Shown here one piece after another: positions 39,301 through 49,797 of a DNA stretch of 64,000 bases. Every line of letters starts with the position of its first letter. The first letter of the stretch is position 1. The DNA comes from Siphlonurus alternatus. Lineage: Eukaryota; Arthropoda; Insecta; Ephemeroptera; Siphlonuridae. The translations under genes and the position numbers were made by a program. Under the pieces are notes generated by a model, which was given only the letters and a program-made list of their open reading frames with translations, had not been told where the DNA came from and searched no databases. The DNA lies in assembly GCA_949825025.1 (NCBI GenBank), contig OX463788.1:29567715-29631714 (forward strand), written 5' to 3'.

Positions 39301-40420
39301 ACGCTCATCCAGTGTTACATTTAACAAAAATGCACGCCTTCCTATGCCTGGCTTGGTCTATCTCCTATTCCCTCTGTGTCCCAGAAAATCTAACATTCTG
39401 AAAAGAAGGAGATAGGCCGAGGAAAACATTGGAAGCCATGCATTTTTCATAAACAAGAGAGCAGCCGAGCGCAGTAAGAAGACTGAAGAAAGAGTTGAAC
39501 TTTGTACTGTCTATTACAATGCTCTTTTGTTGCCTGCTTTTTCTCAAACATCTCTGGACACTGGCCAGTGATTTACAAACTGTACTGTTGTCCAGAAATA
39601 GAAACAAAAGTTGAATGTTGCCCACTGCATGGACCTCCCACTACATTTTATGCACCTCTTCCTCGGTTACCTCAGGCTTTAATGCCTTGCCTATGCGGCA
39701 AATCTACTAGACCCAGAAAATAAATATGGGTAGTGTTAGATTATGTCATGTGGAGTAAATAAAATCTGTGAGTTTGCTTACAATTGCCGCTGGAAAAGAG
39801 AAAGGGGGGTGGGGGGGAAAGAAAAATTGAACATGCTCTTTGTACAAGATTGTGTTATTGTGACTGCAAGATTTCTCACATTAAAATTTCTCATGAGCAA
39901 AAATTACGCATAGACTTTTTCTATGCCTGCTATAGTGTAAATATATATTCTAACATTTGTTGTATTATAATGTTATATTATAATTTTATGAAAGTTATTA
40001 ACAAATGTTTGATTGATAACTTAGATTTCGATAGAGTAACGTACCTCAAGTTAAGTGTTGTCATTAATTTATTTACTTATTTATTTGTTTTTTCAGATAT
40101 TTTTGAAACTTCAAAATTTAGGGGAAAGAGAGCTTCCCCTATGCTTGTTTGTGTGTTAAATATTTGCATGACATAGCGTTTTGCAAAACAATAGGGGTAA
40201 AAAAAATCTTTAAAAAAAAACAACTGACAATACAAAAGTTGAGGTCCTCTATCCAAACATGCATAAAAAAAATCATGCAGCTTTTCAATTTTTGAAACAC
40301 TAATTTATGTCAATGTTCACAAGTCATATGAACAACACCAGTAACAAAAACTTTTGTCCTGCAGCAAATCAAGCACATGATGCATTTGAAGGCCGTAAAC
40401 AATCTCGCTCTTCTCGTTGA
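17966..40420 (+). CDS. EIF4E3: Eukaryotic translation initiation factor 4E type 3 (complete, 4 coding exons)
   Basis: Cap-binding protein of eIF4E class III, acting in the cytoplasm on mRNA 5' ends. Coding exons are 17,966-18,150, 33,196-33,424, 34,738-34,960 and 40,365-40,420; joined they give 693 nt, 230 residues, close to the ~224 of the vertebrate protein. Trp56 corresponds to Trp43 of human eIF4E1. Tyr72 replaces the first cap-stacking Trp, as class III allows (Cys or Tyr). Trp118 in RPLWED is the second cap-stacking residue. Trp89 in VQGFWAVLNHI is the dorsal partner-binding Trp. SYHLMRG, RELLLAAIGEQ and the C-terminal AHDAFEG are class III signatures. A TAA codon lies in frame directly before the ATG, fixing the start. 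Introns are about 15.0, 1.3 and 5.4 kb and filled with transposons. Confidence 0.95.
18402..18432. repeat. (ACAAT)n microsatellite in EIF4E3 intron 1
   Basis: About six uninterrupted ACAAT units within otherwise AT-rich intron sequence. Confidence 0.9.
19213..20053. mobile_element. TTAA-inserting element with AGGCCCTATGACCATTT ends
   Basis: TTAA at 19,213-19,216 and 20,050-20,053 flank inverted termini AGGCCCTATGACCATTT... The arms (about 19,217-19,500 and 19,745-20,049) are near complements. A direct duplication of about 80 bp (AATGTCGACAGCAAAATTCT) lies in the middle. The last ~35 bp of the right terminus are duplicated (ATGGTCATAGGGCCTTTAA twice). A 64-codon open frame appears in both arms and encodes nothing recognised. 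Confidence 0.85.
20700..22060 (+). repeat. Left tandem array of the second foldback element
   Basis: About nine to ten units. Spacing alternates between roughly 130 and 142 bp because some units duplicate a short TGCTAAAA segment. Units in 21,060-21,640 are almost identical to one another, showing recent amplification or conversion. Confidence 0.85.
22650..23430 (-). repeat. Right tandem array of the second foldback element
   Basis: Five to six units in reverse orientation to the left array (GGGTAGGTCTCCACCCTCAG, GAGGGTCGATTACCCCTTG). It is shorter than the left arm. Confidence 0.85.
24318..24380. repeat. (TA)n microsatellite
   Basis: About 31 TA dinucleotides, just downstream of the LINE tail. 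Confidence 0.95.
24659..25014. mobile_element. TTAA MITE, family 'GGGTAAGGTAACGCC', copy 1
   Basis: TTAA at 24,659-24,662 and 25,011-25,014 flank inverted ends GGGTAAGGTAACGCCACCAA. It is an almost perfect palindrome with the axis near 24,838. Copies 2 and 3 lie at 30,287 and 46,373. Confidence 0.9.
25036..25470 (-). pseudogene. LINE-type C-terminal protein fragment with Cys/His cluster
   Basis: A 144-codon open frame ends with C-V-C-K-L-C and CSQYHLNIC, a Cys/His pattern like zinc-binding ends of LINE ORF2 proteins; KHWCLPQLDRSN and LTRQAVHGFHHLIC precede it. A second, shorter copy of its 3' end occurs at about 26,755-26,955. No catalytic motif is present. I read it as a LINE remnant, but the family assignment is uncertain. 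Confidence 0.5.
25508..26754. other. AT-rich intron sequence
   Basis: Contains an (ATT)n run near 26,100 and long A/T tracts. Nothing else was recognised. Confidence 0.5.
26755..26955 (-). repeat. Second copy of the LINE 3' fragment
   Basis: Nearly identical to 25,010-25,205, with an 8-bp deletion and point changes. It lacks the TTAA element found next to the first copy. Confidence 0.75.
27660..29690. repeat. Long inverted repeat interrupted by a hAT-like element
   Basis: The left arm (27,660-28,050) is complementary to 28,070-28,168 joined to 29,298-29,690; the insertion 28,169-29,297 splits the right arm. Marker blocks are GTCAGGGGAGATTTTTTAT against its complement near 29,650, and GGTGCAAATTAAAA against TTTTAATTTGCACC near 29,368. 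Confidence 0.75.
28169..29297. mobile_element. hAT-like element with GACCGGTC subterminal repeats
   Basis: Termini are CAGGGTTCC and GGAACCCTG. Flanking octamers GAAGATAT and GAATATAC agree at six of eight positions, compatible with an aged 8-bp duplication. Subterminal zones are dense with GACCGGTCATGACCGGTC-type palindromes (28,185-28,380 and 29,080-29,290). The AT-rich interior has no transposase. Confidence 0.75.
29990..31230. repeat. Inverted repeat carrying a TTAA MITE
   Basis: The arm 30,010-30,300 (GGGTTATTAAATTTGTGG, TTTGTACCCTGATAGCTGAG) is complementary to 31,090-31,235 and 30,830-31,000. MITE copy 2 sits in the left half. Confidence 0.65.
30287..30551. mobile_element. TTAA MITE, family 'GGGTAAGGTAACGCC', copy 2
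   Basis: TTAA at 30,287-30,290 and 30,548-30,551. Termini are identical to copy 1. The centre is shorter by about 90 bp, having lost the segment around the axis. Confidence 0.9.
32355..32480 (+). other. Paralogue of the EIF4E3 5' flank without the foldback insertion
   Basis: AATTGTCGTAAACCGCGACC to GCAAACC matches 1,830-1,887, the left flank of the long foldback element. It continues without a break into CTGCTGCTCAG and AGGACGGCTATTGAAAAGTG, which match 17,752-17,870, the right flank. It therefore looks like the same sequence before the foldback and the small palindrome were inserted. It lies inside the 27,138-32,638 element. Confidence 0.7.
33196..33424 (+). CDS. EIF4E3: EIF4E3 exon 2 (residues 62-138)
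   Basis: Acceptor TTGTACAG. It carries Tyr72, Trp89, the SYHLMRGDRRPLWED block and a GGTW motif. It closes in phase 0 before the donor GTTTGT. Confidence 0.95.
33643..34657. mobile_element. Palindromic TA-flanked element in EIF4E3 intron 2
   Basis: The left arm (33,645-33,715: GAGTCTTCTGCACGCAATGT, CTAACAAAACAT) is complementary to 34,590-34,655. TA stands at both borders. The centre has GC-rich GCGCC blocks and no frame that can be assigned. Confidence 0.7.
34738..34960 (+). CDS. EIF4E3: EIF4E3 exon 3 (residues 139-213)
   Basis: Acceptor TTTGTTGCAG. It encodes WRELLLAAIGEQLSECV, then GVTVSARREDDLVQVWN and the strand ending AEFYK. A perfect GTAAGT donor follows at 34,961; reading through would give a stop after two codons, so splicing to exon 4 is required for the usual C-terminus. 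Confidence 0.95.
35140..38413. mobile_element. Palindromic element in EIF4E3 intron 3, split by a LINE
   Basis: Arms 35,140-~35,750 and ~37,805-38,413 are complementary (CCAAAACACGCCAATATCAT against its inverse; GACACCTAGCACCT against its inverse). Each arm carries a long T tract after TCCGG. A LINE on the minus strand lies near the axis. Confidence 0.85.
35757..37800 (-). mobile_element. CR1/Jockey-group LINE, 5'-truncated, one frameshift
   Basis: Two overlapping minus frames (37,120-37,794 and 36,258-37,172) together encode a full reverse transcriptase domain. Motifs are NVRPIYKSG, NYRPISILP, FIDYSKAFNTI, then after a frameshift near 37,140 QGIPQGSMLGPILFLIYVNG, the YADD catalytic box and a QFLGV motif. 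The T tract at 35,757-35,779 is the poly(A) tail on the other strand. The endonuclease domain is missing, so the copy is truncated just before the RT. The near-intact frame suggests a fairly recent insertion, antisense to EIF4E3. Confidence 0.9.
38414..39231. other. EIF4E3 intron 3 sequence, nothing assigned
   Basis: Contains a G-rich tract near 38,569-38,580 and AT-rich sequence. The open frames have no recognisable family. Confidence 0.5.
39232..39541. mobile_element. 310-bp MITE with AAAAGCAGGCAACAAAAG ends
   Basis: AAAGCAGGCAACAAAAGAGC followed by ATTGTAATAGACAGTAC at the left is exactly complementary to the right end. The inner part is not palindromic. No clear target duplication was found. 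Confidence 0.8.
40365..40420 (+). CDS. EIF4E3: EIF4E3 exon 4 (residues 213-230, stop)
   Basis: A 56-nt terminal coding exon after the acceptor TTTTGTCCTGCAG. It encodes NQAHDAFEGRKQ and a Ser/Arg end, aligning with the vertebrate C-terminal HAFEGG segment. It is too short to be found as an open frame and was located by splice phase and family similarity. Confidence 0.88.
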
Positions 40421-40742
40421 TTCAACAGCAGCATTGGGAGTACTATGTGCCAGACAGCTGGAGAAGTTTTTTATTCCAGATTTTGTATATCATGAAACAA
40501 TTTATAAATCTTTTACTATAATGAAAGTTTGTAAGTTTTAAAATAATTGTTAAAACTGGTCTTGAATGTATGTTTCTTTTTTTCTTTTCTTTTTCTTTTC
40601 TTTAAGTTTACAACAGTATCCTAATAGATCATATCCTTTCACTGTATACTGTTCAATAATTATAAATAATGTATTTCATTTGTTTTGAAAATATGCACTG
40701 GCAATATACAGTAGTTATTGTGGACACTAAATGCAATCAAGC

Positions 40743-40748
40743 AATAAA
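40743..40748 (+). terminator. EIF4E3: Candidate EIF4E3 polyadenylation signal
   Basis: First AATAAA noticed downstream of the stop codon, about 320 nt into the presumptive 3' UTR. No cleavage evidence is available. Confidence 0.35.
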
Positions 40749-42511
40749 TTTAATAGATTGAATCAAATTAGATTTGAAAAAGTGATAAGTGTTTGTAAAT
40801 ATTCTGGATCTAATTGTTGAATGACTGATTGGTGTATTTCATATTCTGTACCAGATAAAAAAAAATAGTAATAATTTTCTAGTTCTGTATGCACTGTGCA
40901 CTGCACTACACGTTTTAAATATGCAAAAAATCAACTGAAGCGATTTATTTTATTTACTTTTAAATGATTAAATATGAAGTAAATTTTATTTTCATACATA
41001 CAATAACTGAATAACAGCACTAGATAATTTAAAGTTGGTGAGGTATAGATCCCGCTTGACCGTGAACTCTAAATTTTTAAAGACAATTTTTATATCAAAG
41101 TATAATGTCCTAAAATTAGAAAAAAAAAAAGAAAAAACTCTACTTAATTTAATAAAATTACCCCCGCCCCTTCCCGCTCCCCCGTATATTCTCTTATAGC
41201 ACAAACTTGGAATAAGTCATTTCATTCATTCATTATTATTATTATTTTTTTTTTTTTTTTTTGCTTTAACTGACTGAATTCTAAATATTTAAAGAAAATA
41301 TCTAAAAATTGTCTATGGTCTGTAACTAACCCTTCAAATGTTGAAGGCCTGAATTAAAATATTATTTGAGTAACATGTATACCAATGCATCTGTAACAAA
41401 ATGCTCACTTTGCATTTTTATAATGTTGTAAAAAATATACCCGGAACAAAATAACAAATAGACCTTCTTGATTTACAAAGTGAGCATTTTTTGTTACCAT
41501 CTGAAAATTGCAAAGTGAGCATTTTGCCATGGATGTATCAATAGAAAATTTAAGATACATGATGTAAAATTAACTGATATCAAAATGAGACTGTGTTATT
41601 GCTGTTTTTACAGTAATATAAAATAAATACAGTAGCTTAACACAGACTTTGTTTTCACTTGGTAATCATTTTATAAAAATTATATAATATACATATTAAC
41701 TTGTATAATATATATAATTAATGTTCTACAAAATTTCAATTTAATGAGTGAAGGTTATAATCATCAATAAAAGTGAAATTGACCTTCATCGTTGTTATAA
41801 TTAATTAGTCTCTTAATTATTAAGTAATTGAATATCAAGAAATTTCAAAGTTTAATGTTTACCTATCTTCTATGCCATTATCATAATTATGTATGCAAGA
41901 GGAAGAAGTGGGTGGAGAAATGTAGTGTGATAGAGAGGATGACTAAAGTCTGTACAGTTACTACAAACAAATTTTTTAGAGAGTTGGGAGTAGTATAGTG
42001 AAAAATACATGGAAGGGGGGGGGAAGGGGCGTGAGCGTGTCCAGTTCATGTATTTCCCATTCACTTATTATGCCCCCCCCCCTCCCCCAGCATCTTATTT
42101 GTAGAGATCAACTTGGTAAAAATTGTCTAAATTGCCGATCGATATGTAAATGTTTCGGTGTAATTTATTAAGAAATCAGCTTGACAAAAAGGCAATTAAT
42201 GTAGACATTTTTTACCAAGTTGACTTTGGCAAATAAGCAGGACAAATATTTGTACAGTAGTCACAGCCTGCAGCAGATATGTGTTACCGCTTGTGTCTTA
42301 TAATTAATGGACTTAAAACGGGTTGACATTGCGAACTATGTTGATATGATAGACATATATGTTACTGCATATATTATGCCAATTTGATCATGACTAGATT
42401 ATTATGTTAATTATAATAGATTTGCTGCAGTCTGTAGTGATGCCATGAGATTTTTTCCCTATTAGCAGACACTTGTTTATTTTATTTATTCGCATTACCT
42501 ACCAGTTGTGG
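40749..42511. other. Intergenic sequence between the convergent genes, part 1
   Basis: AT-rich with poly(T) near 41,246 and C-rich/G-rich tracts near 42,017 and 42,076. No host exon, RNA gene or element was recognised. Confidence 0.5.
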
Positions 42512-42513
42512 TA

Positions 42514-42591
42514 CACTCCATTCGAATAAAAATGTCTGATCCGGCCATGTTAAAGTATAGCCGGATCGGACATTTTTATCTGAATGGAGTG
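42514..42591. mobile_element. 78-bp TA-flanked palindromic element
   Basis: CACTCCATTCGAATAAAAAT is complementary to the other end, with a short loop around 42,546-42,560. TA lies on both sides (42,512-42,513 and 42,592-42,593). Size and TA duplication fit a Tc1/mariner-type miniature element. Confidence 0.75.
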
Positions 42592-42599
42592 TATGTTGT

Positions 42600-44280
42600 G
42601 TTTAAAGGATTAGTAAGCCCTGGCCTTGTCTTTAATACATATCATGTATCATAGGTAGTTAAAAAATACTGGGCACAAAAAAACAACATCCACCCTAAAG
42701 TTCCCATATAAACAGCTTGTGTATTATAACGTCGGCTATTCAGTGACAACAACTGGCCACAGAGAGAAGCGGCTGGGTCAAAATGTGAAAGAAAAGTTAA
42801 AGCATTTGCCGATTTGCTCACTTTGCTAGCAAATATAAGTCTTGTTTACGCTGCCACAGAGTTTACACTTTTTAAGTCAATGAATTTATATTCCATAAAT
42901 GAACCTGCGGAGTGTCATTTTTCTGCGACGCTTGTGAAGATCAGGAAAAATAATTTAATCTGACGATATAAAATCACTGAAATTGTCGGAAGACTTTCTC
43001 TTTTTTTTTTCTGCCTTCGACTCCCCGGCGGACGAGGGTGCGACAATTGTCTCCTTACAAACCTACCCTCCTCCCACATGACCCACACATGGATGGCGTG
43101 CCGCGGGGATAGTTACCCTTATTGTTCAACTCCTTGAAAAAAATTTACAACTAAGAAAAATAATAGTAATTGCCTTCTCACTGTGTTCTCTTCGTGTTGT
43201 TGACATGATCAACCGTGACCACGCTGACACCCCTCGGTCAAAAGAAACTGATATATTGCATTGGGTCTCACACATTGTATTCAAGCTAGAGGAGCCTTGT
43301 GGCCCTTTGTCGTCAGACCCTCGTACTTTTAAACAATAATTAAAATTACCAATGAAGTGTGACACATGTTTTAAACCTAAAATTGGGCCTTGCTATAGAG
43401 TGTCATTAAAAGAAAAATAAATGTTAATCCGGGTTTACTAGTACTTTAATAAGAGTATATATATGATAGGATGAAGCTTGGAGTGGTGTGGCAGGTAGGC
43501 AAAAAGAAAGAATTTCACACCATTAAATTCTTTGGTAAAAAATACCTACAGAAAATTGTAGCAACAGAAATTTAGGCCATGCTTTTTAATTCCTAAGCCA
43601 AACATCAAAAGCTAGCCTCCATCCCCTCCACATGCATGCATGCATGCTCAATCAGAAATAGAGCCAGCCAGATCTAGGAAAACACTTGCTCTGAAACCAG
43701 ACTTGCGGACTTGTATAGTAATTGCATTGCCCTGCATGGACAGGATTAGAATACATACATACCATGCAGCTAGGTTCTAACAGACAGTGAGAATAGGGTA
43801 ATAAAAGCTGCATTTTGATTGCCACGTATTTCAAATTTTGCCATATATTTTATTATTTCTATCCTTCTTTGCAAAAATAATTATATTTTTTTTTCAAATT
43901 TTAAAATAGCTTAAATTTAGAGCATTGAAGGGAAAAGTAAGTTGCGTTACATATTTTTACTCCAAAAGAGTTAATTTGCAAGGCATACAAAAATAATAAC
44001 CCAAATATAGCTACAGGAATGATCAGCAATTATTTTGCTTTTTGTATGTTAACATATTGAGAAATGTTTTTATCAATCGAAGAATTAAAAGAACAAGAAC
44101 ACATTGCAATAAGGGTTTGAAAAAATGTTCTAAAAATTTAATTACCAAAACTAGAATTTAAGAATCAACAATTAATTAGGAACATTTATGTGATGGCAAA
44201 AATATGTAAATGTATATCAATGATATATTAGAAAAAAATTTAATTCAAATTTAAGTAACCTAATCTTAATTTTTCTCCAC
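42600..44280. other. Intergenic sequence, part 2
   Basis: GC-richer at 42,960-43,120 but with no supported exon. The rest is AT-rich. Nothing was recognised. Confidence 0.45.
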
Positions 44281-44282
44281 TA

Positions 44283-44494
44283 TATATTGTCCCTCGTCCG
44301 CAATAATGAGCTATCTGCTCCAAGATCTTGTTGCAATAATGAGCTGTCTGCTATTTCAGATGAACGCAATATTGAGCTATAAATCGGTATAACATAAGGC
44401 TCAAAATTGCGCTCACCTGAAAGAGCAGACAGCTCATTATTGCAACGAGATCGTGGAGCGAATAGCTCATTATTGCGGAAGAGGGACGATATAT
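44283..44494. mobile_element. 212-bp palindromic element with TATAT(T/C)GTCCCTC ends
   Basis: The left half carries GCAATAATGAGCTATCTGCT and GCAATAATGAGCTGTCTGCT in tandem; the right half carries the complements. The axis is near 44,385. It is non-coding. Confidence 0.8.
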
Positions 44495-46372
44495 CAGATA
44501 CAATTATAAATTAAATTGTAAATTAAATTAAATTTAACAGCATGTGTGTTTGTGTCAGCAAACATTATGAGCTGCCTACTTCACGATCGCTGCACGCTAC
44601 TAACGTGCTCATGTATTTAAAAATCATATTCATTGTAGTAAAGGTCAGATTCCTTCTAGAGATCCTTTTATATTAAGGTATAACCTGAGAATTTGTCTGT
44701 CAAGGTCAGACCATAAAAAAACTTGGCAACACTGTAGCGCCCTATAGTAATGCTAATCAGCAGGAGGGGGAGGTGACTACAGTCCTTGAAAGCGTTGCCA
44801 CATTCCTCATCTAGTTTCAAGAACGAGCAACCCAGCGGTTCTAAATATATGAAAACATTCATAAAAATAGTCCAAAAAATTAGCTTTTAATATATCTATA
44901 TAAAATTTTAAAAAATATCTCAAGCCGTTTTTGTGTAATGTTAATTGAAAAATTTAACATTGAAAGGATACAAAATTCACATTTGAATAAATTAATTATA
45001 ATTAAACCAATGGTTAAAAAAATCTGAAAAAAATCAGCAGTATTTGGACAATTGTTGTAAGTCTACCAAATTAATTTCAAGAACATCTCTGTCGATACGA
45101 CTTTTTTCGTCCAAATATCTCAGGTTAAGCCTTAACCCAAGTGGTTTCATTAACTTTGGTCATCATAAGATATGAAAGATACACTCAAATTTTACAAGAA
45201 CATAATTATATACCGGGTGTTCGTAAGTACTGTACGCATATTGTCGTTTTTAACCACTAATTGTTATCCAAAATTAAGTTAAATTTAATTGTTTTTAATT
45301 TCAACCTTCGGGCCCTTAATTAATTGCGTATAGCAATAAAATTCGAACTAAGCTTTTAAAATTTTAATTGGTTTTAATTGAATTTTCAATTACTTAAGTT
45401 AATTAAGGATAAAAATTAAAATAATTTAAATTAACTTAATTTTCCTTACACTAGGGTTGCAATTAGTAAATTAAGTCAATTCATATATGCCTATTTTTAT
45501 AAAATGTTTGAATTTGATTTTAACATGTGTTTCCCTATATTGATTTTAAATTTTAAGTTGCACCCCATTTATCATAGCAGAAACGGTAGATAATATATAA
45601 AAATTTCCTTGGGGCACCATTCAAGTTAGTTCTTTAGCTACCCCCCGCTAAATTTTGGAATCACTATACCTCCAATATTGCCCCTACAGAACACATCAAA
45701 CATGCATATAGACACTTATGAAAAACACCCAGTATATACACTGATATATCAGTTCTTAAACACGATAATTGCACTTTCTGACTGCAATGAATAATGATAT
45801 GGATTTCTTTTACAGCAACATAACATGACACCATATCCATTACAGGGTAAGCCAGCAGCATTAGTATCTCAGCGTATTTTTATTAATTATATTATATTGC
45901 AATTAAATATCGGTAAGAGTTATTGAAACCACTGCGGTTTCATAAAATATTTTTCTATAAGAGCTACTACCACTTTTGCATTTCTATAACTGAAAAACAG
46001 CCGCATTGATTGTCTTGTTTGGTTTTACATCTATCATTATAGCGGTGTGGTTACAGCACCGAGTTAACTGATCTCAGCTTGGTATAATATATATAAATAT
46101 ATATATTATTTATAGAGAGAGAGAGAGAGAGAGATTATTGATGTCATTTTTATACATTACTGGAAACTAGAGATTGAGATCGGCAATCTATGCAAATTCT
46201 ACCAAGCAGAGATCAGCGAACTAGACGCTACCACGATGATATATATAGGCAGTGCATCATCTTAGTTGTATCAATTCAAGCTTAGCTTCAGACAAGAAAT
46301 CCTGATAATATCTTGTTTTGAATTTGAATGATATTAAATAAGAATACCAATAATGATGCAGTTCTACGTGTA
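44495..46372. other. Intergenic sequence, part 3, with LINE 3' scrap
   Basis: Mostly AT-rich. On the minus strand, about 45,800-45,865 repeats the LINE 3' UTR seen at 1,113-1,158 (AATGCTGCTGGCTTACCC). A (TA)n/(GA)n patch lies at 46,084-46,135. Confidence 0.5.
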
Positions 46373-47041
46373 TTAAGGGTAAGGTAACGCCACCAATGTT
46401 AAATTTTCCACTCTTATTTCTTCCTTCGAACATATTTTAAAATGTTCTCCTCTATGTCGTTTATTAGCTCTTAAAATATCGTCAGTACAAATTCGATTCA
46501 GTTTCCGAGTTATGTGTATTAAAACTGAACCCATTTAGTGAACAAGCATACGCTGCATTTCAGTGACATTAGAAAAATTCTATAATCCAATCGTCCGATT
46601 TTAAAAAAAAAAGTAGACACAAACTTAATGCACTAGGACAAACCTTCACAGCAAAAAAAAAAAGACAATTATGAGAGTGGGAGCGACGTAAATTGATAAT
46701 AACTGCACGATTTTTGACACTCGCACGTCTCACACACCCCTTTTTGGTCGGCCATTAGACAACTGGCGAATGAAACAGGCTGACTAATGAACCAAAACAA
46801 CGCTTATAATCCACTCACCTAAAGTAAAAACTTTCCAAAAATGTTTTATAGAAATGAAAAAAAAGTTTTATAAATAAAACAACCATATAATTACAATTTA
46901 ACTCATTATTTACAAATAAACTGAATATAAAAACTTGCGTGACTGGCGTGACTTGCGTGGTATCTTTAGAGTGGGACAATTTGAATATTGATATAGAGGC
47001 GCTGCGATCGCTGCGCAACTCTGGCGTTACCTTACCCTTAA
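46373..47041. mobile_element. TTAA element, family 'GGGTAAGGTAACGCC', copy 3 (long form)
   Basis: TTAA at 46,373-46,376 and 47,038-47,041, with GGGTAAGGTAACGCCACCAA at the left and its complement at the right. The first ~150 bp resemble copies 1 and 2, but the interior is about 670 bp long and not palindromic. It may represent a longer ancestral or cargo-bearing form. Confidence 0.8.
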
Positions 47042-48480
47042 TTATTTTCCTTAATTTTATGTACAAAATATGTTTCCAATTAATTGTTTATATATTTTCT
47101 TTATTTGAAACAAAATAAGGTTTACCCTCAGTAATGCGTTATGTAATGTATAATAATTAAGCCTGACAGGTTAGGTAATAACATAATAAGACAGTAACAA
47201 CATTATTATATATATTAATTAATATTAAGGTTAACATTGCAGCATGGGTGCTGCATACATTATGCAGTCATGGACTTTGCAGTTCAGCATTTTTTTTTTT
47301 TTTTTTTCTCAGCGGGAATGATTCAATTTCTCACAAACACATATACTGTATAATAGATATACATAATATATAACTTTCTGTCCTTCAATTGCCCTTTGAT
47401 TTGTCAAAAATTATATTCACAGCTATAAAATAAGTTTATAACAAGACAAGCAATTAAAGGAAAAATTACTCCAGATCTTCTACTCGCTGTAAATTGAACT
47501 GTCAAGGGTATTGATAGTTTGAAATTCTATTTGTAACTGAACTGTGGCTAAAATCTGAGTTATCATGTATATATATTTTTCCCCAAAGGCCTCTACAATT
47601 ATTTCTACAGCTGTGTCATCTGGCCAGTTTACCACTAATGGTCACAATTCACTTCTAACTTAAATATTTGTCAATATAGAGCAAAGTCAATTCTTTCTAA
47701 GAATCTAAGAACATAAACGTTTTGATGCCTTTAGAGATAGGAATGGATTGTATTATTCTCACAGATACAGCACTTTAAATACACAAGCTATAGAATAAAA
47801 ACAATGGAGTGGAAAAAAAAAAAAAGAAAAGAAAAGGGGACATAAACTAATATTTAACTTTTGTTTGTCTCAAAAAACAAAAGAGAACAGGAAGGCATTC
47901 ATTCAACTGTATAAAAATTTACATCTATGCATAAAACTGGAGCTTGATGGTAAATAAATGGCAGCTGAGAAGAAAGGTGAAAGAGGGGGGATAAACCGTT
48001 CCCTTATTTTGTTGTTTAAGTTGACAATATTCAATTGATACCATGAGAAGGAAGTAATTGACAAGTTAATATAAAACATTGCATCTGTCAATATCAGTGT
48101 GAACAAAATTATGAATAATTATTGTTCGAGTCACAGATCATGGCCCAGAAACAACAGGATAGATTATCACAATTCAATCGTGATGGCTATTGTAACTTTA
48201 TACTGTGACAGTTTGAGTTGAGTCATCTTTTTGTGCTCAGACACTACAAAGAGAACACTTTAATTTTTTGTTATATTTTATAAACATAAATAAGCAGAAG
48301 GATAAGCATCTTCAGCTAAGACACACATGCTGGCACACAATTAATCCAGCCTATTGTTTGAAGACCATCAATTTCAAATTTGTGTAAACAGATATATGAG
48401 GGTTTAGCAATGAGAAATAACTCTTAAGTCCTACAAATATTAGGTCAATATCTCTTTTAAAAAAAAAAGAACTTAAGCAT
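47042..48480. other. Intergenic sequence, part 4
   Basis: Poly(T) at 47,291-47,308 and AT-rich sequence. No exon was recognised. Part of it could belong to the 3' UTR of AP3D1, whose end cannot be placed. Confidence 0.45.
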
Positions 48481-48488
48481 AAGGAGTG

Positions 48489-48506
48489 TATGTGTGTGTG
48501 TGTGTG

Positions 48507-48570
<64 letters not shown>

Positions 48571-48573
48571 TAC

Positions 48574-48608
<35 letters not shown>

Positions 48609-48670
48609 CATATATACATATATACATATATACATATATACATATATACATATATATATATATATACATA
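48489..48670. repeat. Compound (TG)n(TA)n(CATATA)n microsatellite
   Basis: A short TG run followed by about 150 bp of TA interspersed with CATATA units. Tyr/Ile-rich open frames here are microsatellite artefacts. A second (TA)n lies at 48,788-48,817. Confidence 0.95.
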
Positions 48671-48782
48671 TATATACCTGGAAACCCATAGTGCAAAAGC
48701 AACCATCTCGGCTCGCAATAAAACGAGTTAGTCGTTTTTGAGAACACGCAATAATATGAGATAGTCGTTTTTGACGGAACAC

Positions 48783-48819
<37 letters not shown>

Positions 48820-48821
<2 letters not shown>

Positions 48822-49797
48822 AATATTGGTTTACAGTGAAATAAATTACAATACACTTTAAATTATATTGCCATTGACACAGGATATTTGACATTAAACA
48901 TGTTCACTTATCTTCCAATGTTATATATAGACAATAACAATAAAAGTGTTTAATAAAAATAAATAATATGCTTGAAGACTATGATGAAATAGTCACAAAT
49001 AAGGCAGCATGGTACAAAGATAAACACGCACATCTAACAGTTGCTTGTAATTTTACTATATATTTGTGACCATGCCATCAATCCTAAGTCACTTACACAC
49101 GCCACTGCTTAGCAGAAAAAGTTGCACTTTTTGGATATTCAGTTCTGTTTGACAAGTGTAATCCTTCACGCTAATGGGTTGAATCATGGCAATCACAATT
49201 AGAATAATAAAAATAAATAATAAGTAACAAAGTCCAAATGATTTTGTTCTCTACTCCTTCCTTTTCCCTCTTTCCCCTTCAGAATAATTATTATAACAGT
49301 TACAGCCAATATTGGATCAGATTACTATGCATTGAAATATAATAATAATACATAATAGAAATAAAAAAAAGATGAATAATTAAGTTTGCATTATGCATTC
49401 TCTGCATTAAACATCACCAAGTTTTACTTTGACTCCAAAGGTCCATAGCTATTGTACTCGGGAAGCCTTCATTTTTACCAAAGTTATAATGAGGGTGTTG
49501 TACCAGAAAAAAAAAACACAAAAATGTACTGGTATTCATTAAAACATAGCTAGGCAGATTTCGTTATGTAATTATATTTTAAATGAGATTTAAAATATCT
49601 TGTAAACTACTGTCAGTTTACTAAAGAAGCAGACATAATTTGTGCTGCAAACAAAACTTTTGCTTTTCTGAGCAGCCTGTCTATGCACGTGCAAGCAGTC
49701 GAGTGGGGCTATGAGTTCTGCTGGCTGTGCCTCTTAATGCGTCAGGGCAGGAATGACAAGGGCGGTGCTGAGCTGGGCCACGGCGGCAGCTGCTAGG
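48820..49797 (-). other. Probable AP3D1 3' UTR and downstream DNA
   Basis: Sequence beyond the AP3D1 stop codon. No convincing polyadenylation signal could be chosen, so the transcript end is unknown. No other gene was seen. Confidence 0.4.

Noticed and set aside
39784..40176. 130-codon plus-strand frame upstream of EIF4E3 exon 4
   Set aside because: AT-rich, no recognisable domain, lies in intron 3 with no support as an exon.
42960..43120. GC-richer patch that might be a host exon
   Set aside because: No frame with family similarity or paired splice sites could be defended.
48351..48894. Open frames of 65-145 codons rich in Tyr and Ile
   Set aside because: They are translations of the (TA)n/(CATATA)n microsatellite in all frames.
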